Source: Betaproteobacteria bacterium (lineage in GTDB: Bacteria > Pseudomonadota > Gammaproteobacteria > Burkholderiales > SG8-39). Taken from it: a DNA stretch of 45,103 nt. The notes beneath the pieces are model-generated. The model worked only from the letters and a program-made list of their open reading frames with translations, was not told where the DNA came from and searched no databases. Positions within the stretch are counted from its first letter, which is position 1, and each line of letters starts with the position of its first letter. The position numbers and the translations under genes were made by a program. This document shows positions 18,649 through 26,899 of this stretch, piece after piece. Location: positions 1 to 45,103 of the forward strand of contig SCUF01000017.1 in assembly GCA_004298325.1 (NCBI GenBank). The letters run 5' to 3'.

Positions 18649-18689
18649 CGTCAGGGCTGCCCGTTACCGCTCGTGTACATCAATTGGCA

Positions 18690-20555
18690 TCAGGCTCCAC
18701 TACTCGACTGGCCCGACCAAATCATCGAGCTCATATCGAACAGCAGCCGTTGACGTTCCTCGAGCTCTTCCGGTCCGAACTTAGGAAGTGATCGAAAAGC
18801 CAGCTCGTGCTTTTTCGCAAAACTACTGAAATCGAGCTTCTTATAATACGTGTCTTCCCGAAGTGTTTCGTTCCAGTACAAGGTGTTCGCGTACGACTTC
18901 AGCTTTTTCGCATACAGCTCATTGCCACTCGAAATGTTGTCCTTGCCCTTCAGCAGCAGAACGCCTCCGAGACGGTTGCGCTCCACTTCGAAACGCTCTT
19001 CATCGTCGTCGAAGGCGGCCAGATTTTCGTTGTTACGCGAAAGGATATGCTCGATGTGAAAGCCCGTTTTCGCGCCCCGCAACGTCACCAGATCCTGGAG
19101 CCCCTGCTTCATCTTGAGCTTCATGCCCCGGGAAAGAAACAGCTCAACGCGGCCAAAGAAGTAGCGTATGAAGCGCGTATTGAGGCGGTCGATCGACATC
19201 GGCCGGAACAGCGCGTAGGTAAAGGCCTGCTTCACTTTCGCAGCCCGGCGCTCCGAGATCTCGGCCATCAGGTGTTTGTCGAACAACTCGGCGATTGACT
19301 CAACCGGTTTCCCGCGAATATCTAAACTGATTTCGAACAGGCGGGTAGCAAACTCGTTGCTGTCATATGCGCCCTGCAATTGCAGCAAAGTGAACAGCCG
19401 GTCAAGTTGCTCGGTCACGACTCGAATCTTCCGATCTTCCTGCGGATCGTTCACCGTGCAAACAGACAATACAAGCATGTATTGACTGTCCAGTTCGTTC
19501 AGCCTGTTGAAGAAGACCGATGGATATTGCGCGTCCTCCTGCGTACTCGCGTTCCAGAGTTTGGAATAAAGTTTGGCGTAATAGCTGAACGCGCCCTTGA
19601 GAAAGCCTTTAACCGCTGCGGGATCGTGGTCGAGCCCCAGCATTTCGTTAATATCGGTCTTGAACATCTCGCGGTGATAGTCGCCATCGAAGCGCTGGCC
19701 CGTCTTGCGCGATTCGGCGAATTTGGCCTTCAACCAGTAGCGGAAGAATTCGTCGATCTCGTCTTCACGGTAGGCATTGACCGCCGCGACTCGCTCCTCC
19801 CAGATTTCGTTGTAGCCGCCGCTTTCCAGTTCGATTTTGTCAATCTGCCCGAGCAACTTTCCTTTCAGGATCTCGTAAGGTTTAAGCCGAACACCCCGGT
19901 CATTGATGACTTCGAACACCATCGGCACGTGAGTTGATTCCACGGCCAGATTGATGAGTACTAACCGGTGGAGAAAGTAGTGAACGAACGTCTCGAACTT
20001 GTGCTTTGTTGCGAGACAATTCGCCAATTCCGATGAAATGAGGCGGTAGTTTTGAACCATATTGACAGCGGTCACCCCCGACGAGATGTCGACCGAGTCC
20101 GGCTCAACACCCTCCATTAGAGACTTAAGCACCTGGATATGCCGAACATGATTCATCCAAAACTCATATTCGGTGCCTGAGTAACCGGCGATTTTTCTTT
20201 CGATCCAACCTACGGTCTTTGAATTGAAGGCCTTTGCCATTCGATAAAGGTGGATCAGAAACAACGTTAATGTGGTGAGGCGCTGCTGACCGTCAACGAC
20301 AAAAACACGTCCCTGTACCGTATTGGTCACATACGTATTGAGGTAGTACCAGGGATAACGAGCATTGACGTTTTCAGCCTTCGGTTCGAGCGCCCTGTGC
20401 TTGGTGTAGGCCTCGTCGAACTGGTAGAACACGTCGTCGATCAACCGGCGGACGGGCTCTTCTGTCCATTTGTAGTCGCGCTGATAGAAGTCGATGTAGT
20501 AGACCGTCGTGGCGAATGTCCGGTCGAGGTTCTGTTTGTCCGGTTGGATGTCCAT
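18690..20555 (-). CDS. DUF262-DUF1524 (GmrSD/ParB-HNH-like) protein
   Basis: 621 aa; DGQQRLTTLTLFLIHLYR (DUF262), GFHIEHILSRNNEN...ERNRLGGVLLLKGKDN (DUF1524/HNH-like). Confidence 0.88.
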   Translation of the reverse strand: MDIQPDKQNLDRTFATTVYYIDFYQRDYKWTEEPVRRLIDDVFYQFDEAYTKHRALEPKAENVNARYPWYYLNTYVTNTVQGRVFVVDGQQRLTTLTLFLIHLYRMAKAFNSKTVGWIERKIAGYSGTEYEFWMNHVRHIQVLKSLMEGVEPDSVDISSGVTAVNMVQNYRLISSELANCLATKHKFETFVHYFLHRLVLINLAVESTHVPMVFEVINDRGVRLKPYEILKGKLLGQIDKIELESGGYNEIWEERVAAVNAYREDEIDEFFRYWLKAKFAESRKTGQRFDGDYHREMFKTDINEMLGLDHDPAAVKGFLKGAFSYYAKLYSKLWNASTQEDAQYPSVFFNRLNELDSQYMLVLSVCTVNDPQEDRKIRVVTEQLDRLFTLLQLQGAYDSNEFATRLFEISLDIRGKPVESIAELFDKHLMAEISERRAAKVKQAFTYALFRPMSIDRLNTRFIRYFFGRVELFLSRGMKLKMKQGLQDLVTLRGAKTGFHIEHILSRNNENLAAFDDDEERFEVERNRLGGVLLLKGKDNISSGNELYAKKLKSYANTLYWNETLREDTYYKKLDFSSFAKKHELAFRSLPKFGPEELEERQRLLFDMSSMIWSGQSSSGA

Positions 20556-20563
20556 GGGGTTCC

Positions 20564-21922
20564 CTATTTCTTTGGCTTCTTTGATACCGCATCTGACTCT
20601 GGCGCTGCATCATGCTCAGAGAACAACTGCTCCACCAGCCGCTCGCCGCCGCTGTCGCGCAGCGCTTTGCTAAGCACGTCCCGGAAGTTCTTGTCGCTGA
20701 TCGACTCGTAGGTCACGTCCTTAAAGACCCAACGCAACTCCGGCTTGAAGAGGTCGGCGCTGCTGCCGAAGCTGTGTTTGAGGTCGTGCCTCAGCAGTGA
20801 CAACACATCTTCGTCGGACGGTGCAGCAATCGCCAGAACCCGCGCATACCGTTGCGGGATGTTGGTCCGAACCCTGGGCAACAGCGTTTGGGCCAGTGCT
20901 TCAATGGCCGCTTCGAGATTCCTGTCCAGGGTTTTTTGCACAGCCTCGTTGAAGGCGGCGATCTGGGCTTTCAGCAGAGACACGCGCTCATCAAATGCCG
21001 GCCGGTTGCGCCGCATGATAATTTGGCCGAAACGTGGCACGTTGATCAGGAAGTCGTCGTACAACGCCTTGCGCTGCCTCTCCAGTTCGGCCTCCGTCCA
21101 CTCGACCAGAATCGGCTTACCGTCTGAGTCTTTGCGCGGCTCTTGCGTCTTCGGATCGAGATCCGAGATCTGCACCGTGATCGTCTGCTCTCCCTGCAGC
21201 AGCAGGAAGCTGTTCTTCAAGCGTTGTTTGAGGGCCTTGTCTTCCCCAAGCAGCAGATCATTAGGGATGTTCACGCGCTTGGCGGAGAGGCGATACCCTG
21301 TGAGTTCTAATTCCACAAACTGGATCTTCGATTCGTAGACCCGTTCGATGCGCGCGACATCGAATTTCTTTGGCGGAAGTTCCTTCAACGCCTGCAAGGA
21401 CGCGTCGACTTGCTGCGGCGTGGCCGGCACACGGCCGATCTCGGCGTCTTGGGGCGCCGGCGTTGCTTGGTCGGGAGACCCCGCTGCCCCGCAGGCTCGC
21501 ATCAGCGACGCAGTCGAATCGGCCCCGCGCGCAATGACGACAGCATTGGGCTTGGCCTCCGAGGTGGAGCCTGCCTCGATCAGTAGCGGCGTGGGCGAAT
21601 AGACGAGCGTTTGGCTGTCCGTCACCAGAAGGCCGATGCGCACCCCAGCCTGCTGGCGCAGTTCCAGGTGCTGCCGGCCAGCCAGCTCCTGCAGCGCCCG
21701 CAAACCCTCTTCCGTGCCGTAGCCCAGGCGATACACCTCTGGGTCGAGATCGACGATGACGGTAGCCAGGAGGTTCGGCTGCGAACCCAGACTCCCGCCG
21801 AGCGCATCGACCACCGGTTTGGTGATCCCCGGCGCCACATAGACCAACATCTGCCGGGTCGCCGCTATCGCCGCGCACAGAGCCTCGTCGTTGACGACGG
21901 TAAACGTCCCCGGCGCACTCAC
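20564..21922 (-). CDS. Uncharacterised operon protein; N-terminal region tentatively PLD-fold-like without an evident HKD motif
   Basis: 452 aa; GTG start overlaps the methyltransferase stop (GTGA). MLVYVAPGITKPVVDAL...GVRIGLLVTDSQTLVYSPTPLLIE, then a helical charged C-terminal half. Confidence 0.75.
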   Translation of the reverse strand: MSAPGTFTVVNDEALCAAIAATRQMLVYVAPGITKPVVDALGGSLGSQPNLLATVIVDLDPEVYRLGYGTEEGLRALQELAGRQHLELRQQAGVRIGLLVTDSQTLVYSPTPLLIEAGSTSEAKPNAVVIARGADSTASLMRACGAAGSPDQATPAPQDAEIGRVPATPQQVDASLQALKELPPKKFDVARIERVYESKIQFVELELTGYRLSAKRVNIPNDLLLGEDKALKQRLKNSFLLLQGEQTITVQISDLDPKTQEPRKDSDGKPILVEWTEAELERQRKALYDDFLINVPRFGQIIMRRNRPAFDERVSLLKAQIAAFNEAVQKTLDRNLEAAIEALAQTLLPRVRTNIPQRYARVLAIAAPSDEDVLSLLRHDLKHSFGSSADLFKPELRWVFKDVTYESISDKNFRDVLSKALRDSGGERLVEQLFSEHDAAPESDAVSKKPKK

Positions 21923-24900
21923 TGCGTCGCCTCGCTTTCAAAAAACGCCCATGCCACCTTGTAGTCCTCTTCGCGGTCAGGTTTGAAGAAGGGTGCATGG
22001 TAGGTGACGAAGCGCTCAGTGGGGCCGCCGGGCAGCGTGTCATCCATAAAGGTCTTGGTGACAGTGCCGGTGGTGAGGGTCTTGATATCTTCCCAGCCCA
22101 GCGCGACACCAGACTCGCGAAGGTGTTCACCCTGAGTGCCGCCTGCGCGGGTAGTAGGGGCGTCGATGCTGTAGCTGATGCCTTCGGCCAATTCGGTCCT
22201 GCGCGCGGTGCGCGGCAGACCGACGCCGACCAAGCCCTTGCTGGGGGTGAAGACGATGCGGCCGCGCTGGCCATACCAGGTGTCGGCCTCGTACTGGCGC
22301 ATTACCGGGAACTGTACGCGGTAGATCGTCAGCAGCTCGTCCAGGGTCAGACTTAGTGCTTGGGCCACCAGTACGTCGATTTCCACCAGCGCCTGGCGGC
22401 GGGCGTAGTCGCTGCGCAGCGCGTTCTGACGTTGCCAGTGCGGCGTGAGGGAGCGGAAGAAGTCGTGCCGCAGCACTCGCGCGCCGGGGTGGTCGCTGTT
22501 GGGTAGGATGGACCAACGTTGCGTATGGAAGTCGTCTTGCCAGCAGGATTGCCAGAGATCGGCGTAGGCTGTACTTAGAGAGACCAAGCTCAACATTCGA
22601 GCAAATAAGCACGGACTCGCCATTTCAAAAACAGGCAACAATCTAGCGATGTTCTCTCGAAAACGTGGGTTTCCCGTTGACTTGACAAAGAAATCGAATG
22701 GCAAGCTTGACGCACTGGCCGCAAATTGAACTAACAATGTGAGCGAACAAAAGGTCGTGCTATTACAAGGATCAATATGGGCGACGCCAGGGGGACAGAT
22801 GGTGGGGATCAGAGTTCGTTCACCGGGTTGACTAAGCATTGATCGTGCAATGAACCGATAGCAGTCCGTCACTCGTCTCGCTTCGTCTTTTCCCTCCTCC
22901 ACCCAACTTACCTTAGGCGTGCGTGCCCGGTACTCGTCGGCACTGCAGGCTGGCACGTAGTTGGTGCGCGGCAGGTAGTCGTCAGGCAGTAAGTTCAGAT
23001 CAAGCTCATCGTAGTGACCCTTCTCCGTGCAGACCGCACGCGGCGTCTTATAGAACGGATTGCCGACGAAGAAATGCGGGCCGGATAGGACCCACTCTGT
23101 CGCGTCCATAGGGAAGCGTGTTTCGCGACGAATGGTGCCGTCATTCTGGGCATTGGTTTCGTGCCACATTTCCAGCGACAGGTACTGCCCCTTCAAATCC
23201 CCCAGCCGGCGCGGCTGGGCGGCGAACTTGCGCAGCACATCCAGCAGCGGGCGAGCATGCAGCGCGGGCAGGCGGGCTTTCAGGGCGGGCGTTTCAGGTT
23301 CGTCATAGAGTTGGGCGAACAGCTCCAACTCCGCATTTCGAACTTCGATGATACGGTCCTGGTGCCCGGTTTCATCCCAATCCTCACCGTCATCGTCCTT
23401 GATACCACCCACAACCCCAGAACCATCATGCTCGAAGCAATGATCTACCGTGTTCGGCGCAAATAGATTCGCGATGGAAACGAACTGAGCCGCGAGCCGG
23501 GGAGGCCCGTAAACGTTGATGCTGTACTTAACCCGGTGCCCTATGGGGAACAGCATGTGTTGATTCTGAAACTGGAAATGCGACCGAAGGCGAACGTACA
23601 GAAGCTCGCGCAAGGCGCCCCCCTTGGAATCGTCGTACACCCCTTCCGGATGCAGGAAACCCGATACGCCCTTTTCCGACGCATTGGCCCAAGCCCTCGG
23701 CAGAAAGCACTTGTAGAGATTGGTTTGCATGCCCTTCAGCGCCAGGAAGTTAGCTGTCGCGTTCAGGAAATTCTGCGTGCCTTCGCTTTCCTCTAGTTCG
23801 CCTCGCCACGCTACCTCCAACTCTGGAATGCGCTCGAAGGTCTCCTCCCGAAGGTTAGCCATCTGCGGCGCGGTGAAGTCGCGCAGCACGAATTGCGGCT
23901 CGAAGTCACCCAGCACAGCCCCGCTGTTCCACTCGACCTTGATCCATGGCGGATTGCCGAGGATCAGGTCGAAGCCACCGTTGTCACGGAACACATCCGC
24001 AAACGCGAGATTCCAATGAAAGAAGCGGCGCTGGCGGGCGATCTCGTCGGCTAGCTTCAGGCGCGGTGAGGCGGCGAACAGGCGCTTTAAGTTCACCACG
24101 CCGAAGCGGTCCACAAAGCGCAGGCTTTCCTGTTTCGGCAGGCTGGCCGCGAACATCTCATGTTGGTCGCCCACCGGGCCGGCAGCTACGGTGTCGCCCA
24201 GCAACACGGTCTCCAGGTCGAACAGCCACTCTTCACGGCTGGGCAGGCTTTCGGCCCGCTGCAAGGGCCAGAACCACAGCGCGCACCAGTAATCCATCAC
24301 CAGCTTTAAGCGCCGGTAAGCGCTGGTGTTGGCGAGGTCGCTGGCTTGCAGGTCCTGCAGCGCCTGATCCTTGAGGGCCAGATCGCTGGCCTCGCCAGCG
24401 CCCTCGAAGCCGTAGATGGCATAGGGCTCGGTCGTGCGCTTGCGCAGACGAGCGAGCGCCGCGGCGTGGTCCTGCCAGAGTTCTTCCACTTTGGCGCTGA
24501 GATTCTCCAGACGGGCCAACTCGGCTTGGTCAAAGGGCTGAATGAAAGCCTTTCGCCATTTGTTGATGGATTTGATCTGTTCGGGGTACAGAGCCTTGGC
24601 CTCTTTGTCGGTATAGCTGGCCATACCGCTATCGGGCACCAGGAAGTGCCAAACCTGCCATGGCTTTCGAGGCTGCGTCATCGGCTGCGCTGATGGTGGC
24701 TGATTGAGCCAGCTCTCGTCGTCGCTAGCTTTGCGCTTCAATTGCTCGGTGGCGAACACCTCGCGCCGGGCGCCGATTAGCGAGTTGCCAGCAAAGAGCT
24801 GTAGGCCGAACCAGGGCACGAAGCGGTCTTTGCTGAGCGCGTTGAGCCACAGCGACACTTCAGCCAATTCCACGGCCACGGGGTTCAGGTCCACGCCGTA

Positions 24901-26877
24901 CACGTTGTGATCGGCGAGGTACATCTTTACCTTCTGCAGCTCTTGCGGGTACACGTGCTGGGGAATGCGCTCGCCTCGCGCGCTTTGCATCAGCGCGAGG
25001 TAGCTCTCACCTAATTGATTGATGGCTTCATTCAAGAACGCGGCCGAGCCCATCGCGGGCTCGCAGACCTTGAGTTGGAGCACACGCTCGGCGCGGGCGC
25101 GATCGTCGGGCAAAGGGTCCAGTTGCTCCTTCACCAGCTCCTTGAGCGAATACTTCACCAAACTGCGGGTCAGCACTTCAGGGGTGTAGTACGAGGCGCT
25201 CTTCTCCCTGTCGCGCCCCGCCAAGCGGTAAATGAAGCTGCCGCGCTTGTGCAGGCGCAGATGCTGCAGGCCAGTGGCCTCGTCTCTGTCGTACACGCGC
25301 TCTTCTGGCGTGTAGCTCTCCAAGGCTTGGGCGTTGACGAAGTAGCCTGTATCGAGCGTGGTGGGATCGGTCCCGGCCTTCTTGACCTCGTACAGGTCTT
25401 CCTTGGCGAAGAAGCCGCGGTAGGACAGCAGCGCCTCGTACACCGCACCGAGCTGGTTGATGCCGAGTTGGGCGTAGCTGATGCGACCACGGCGCCGCTT
25501 GCCATTGGCCGGGCGCGACAGCGACATGAGCTGCACCACCCGCTGCAGGAGGTAGTTGGGGAACACAACCTTGCTCAGCAGCGGCGTGCGAGTCAGATCG
25601 AACAGGTGACTCTTGAGCGGTTGGATCTGAAACGCGTCCCGCCCCGTCTGGCGGGCCGAGCCGGCCAGCAGGCTGCTCTGTCGGGTCAACGCGGGCGTAC
25701 CTTCGGCCACCAGACGGAATAGCATCTGGACGCTGTCGTGCAAGTAGCGGCCCTGGCGCTCGGTTTCGGTGGTGAGCGGCACGAGTTCCAAATCGCGCAA
25801 GCTCTCGAGCGAGTAGCCCTTGAGATACACCTCGGAATCGACCGGTGCGTACCCCAACTCGGGTCGAGCCTCGATGTAAAAGAGGAACAACAGCCGGTAC
25901 ATGTAGCGCAGGCATTCAAGCGAGAGCTCGGCGGGGTCGAGCGCCCGGGCGCCGGTGTAGATACCTCTCTGGTCTTCGCGGGCCTGCACCACCAGCTGAT
26001 GGGCGGCGTCGTTGCCCAGTAGCTCGATGCACTCACGCAGCGCGTATTTCAGGTCTTCCGAGACGCCGTAGGCGTGTTTGTGAGCGTTTTCGTCGAGCGT
26101 GTCGAGCAAGCTCAGGCCTTGTGCATCGAGCAGGCTGTCGCGATGCAACAGCACCGACACGGCTTTGAGCGTCTCGGTTTCCCGGCGTGAGAACAGCTCG
26201 ACCCAATCGAAGCGCAGCAAACGGTGCTGGGCGAACTTGGCGCGGTCGAGCAGCAGCCACTGCCAGGGGCTGACCAGCAGCACCCAGCGCGGCGGACGGG
26301 CCTGGGTGAAGACTGCGGTGGACAAGAGCTTCTGCCAGTCCGGCGCATCGGCGGCTTGCAACGCACGGGAAACCGGGGTGGTGCCGAGGCTTTGCAGTTG
26401 CTGGGGGTGGACCTTGAGACTCAGCGGGTCGGCATCGAGGTCTTCGCCTTCGCCCAAGGCCTGCGCCTCCAGCACCCACAAAAGCGGCTCGCCCTGCGCG
26501 TTGCGCAGCTCGGCGAGCAGCGGAAGTTCCAGATCACCTTGCTCGCTGAGCGGCTGACGCTGAGGTTCGCAAGTCAGGTCGAACACCTGTAAGCATTGGC
26601 CCAGCAGTGCGCGGCCGATGGCCAGGCGTTCGTTCGGCGCATGGGGCCGGCGCAGGGTTTCGAGCTGCTGCAGGGCCTCGCGGGCCATGGCGCCGAGTGC
26701 GGAAGCCGGCGAACGCCACGCGGGATCACGATGGCCTTGCAACCTGGCTGCTTCGCGGGCCTGCGTCTCCCTCTCGGCCCACGCGTCGAGCACGCCACGT
26801 ACGTCGCCCGAAAAAATCTCGGCGAGGTAGTGCTGGCTGTAGAACTGGTTCTCGTTGGTGATGCCGGTCCAGTTCAT
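21919..26877 (-). CDS. Large N6-adenine DNA methyltransferase (Eco57I/PglX/DrmMI-like)
   Basis: 1652 aa from MNWTGITNENQFYSQHY; VCEPAMGSAAFLNEA (motif I), YGVDLNPVAVELAEVSLWLN, FDLILGNPPWIKVEW (motif IV NPPW). Confidence 0.9.
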   Translation of the reverse strand: MNWTGITNENQFYSQHYLAEIFSGDVRGVLDAWAERETQAREAARLQGHRDPAWRSPASALGAMAREALQQLETLRRPHAPNERLAIGRALLGQCLQVFDLTCEPQRQPLSEQGDLELPLLAELRNAQGEPLLWVLEAQALGEGEDLDADPLSLKVHPQQLQSLGTTPVSRALQAADAPDWQKLLSTAVFTQARPPRWVLLVSPWQWLLLDRAKFAQHRLLRFDWVELFSRRETETLKAVSVLLHRDSLLDAQGLSLLDTLDENAHKHAYGVSEDLKYALRECIELLGNDAAHQLVVQAREDQRGIYTGARALDPAELSLECLRYMYRLLFLFYIEARPELGYAPVDSEVYLKGYSLESLRDLELVPLTTETERQGRYLHDSVQMLFRLVAEGTPALTRQSSLLAGSARQTGRDAFQIQPLKSHLFDLTRTPLLSKVVFPNYLLQRVVQLMSLSRPANGKRRRGRISYAQLGINQLGAVYEALLSYRGFFAKEDLYEVKKAGTDPTTLDTGYFVNAQALESYTPEERVYDRDEATGLQHLRLHKRGSFIYRLAGRDREKSASYYTPEVLTRSLVKYSLKELVKEQLDPLPDDRARAERVLQLKVCEPAMGSAAFLNEAINQLGESYLALMQSARGERIPQHVYPQELQKVKMYLADHNVYGVDLNPVAVELAEVSLWLNALSKDRFVPWFGLQLFAGNSLIGARREVFATEQLKRKASDDESWLNQPPSAQPMTQPRKPWQVWHFLVPDSGMASYTDKEAKALYPEQIKSINKWRKAFIQPFDQAELARLENLSAKVEELWQDHAAALARLRKRTTEPYAIYGFEGAGEASDLALKDQALQDLQASDLANTSAYRRLKLVMDYWCALWFWPLQRAESLPSREEWLFDLETVLLGDTVAAGPVGDQHEMFAASLPKQESLRFVDRFGVVNLKRLFAASPRLKLADEIARQRRFFHWNLAFADVFRDNGGFDLILGNPPWIKVEWNSGAVLGDFEPQFVLRDFTAPQMANLREETFERIPELEVAWRGELEESEGTQNFLNATANFLALKGMQTNLYKCFLPRAWANASEKGVSGFLHPEGVYDDSKGGALRELLYVRLRSHFQFQNQHMLFPIGHRVKYSINVYGPPRLAAQFVSIANLFAPNTVDHCFEHDGSGVVGGIKDDDGEDWDETGHQDRIIEVRNAELELFAQLYDEPETPALKARLPALHARPLLDVLRKFAAQPRRLGDLKGQYLSLEMWHETNAQNDGTIRRETRFPMDATEWVLSGPHFFVGNPFYKTPRAVCTEKGHYDELDLNLLPDDYLPRTNYVPACSADEYRARTPKVSWVEEGKDEARRVTDCYRFIARSMLSQPGERTLIPTICPPGVAHIDPCNSTTFCSLTLLVQFAASASSLPFDFFVKSTGNPRFRENIARLLPVFEMASPCLFARMLSLVSLSTAYADLWQSCWQDDFHTQRWSILPNSDHPGARVLRHDFFRSLTPHWQRQNALRSDYARRQALVEIDVLVAQALSLTLDELLTIYRVQFPVMRQYEADTWYGQRGRIVFTPSKGLVGVGLPRTARRTELAEGISYSIDAPTTRAGGTQGEHLRESGVALGWEDIKTLTTGTVTKTFMDDTLPGGPTERFVTYHAPFFKPDREEDYKVAWAFFESEATQ

Positions 26878-26899
26878 GTTTCTTATTCTCGACGCCGGC

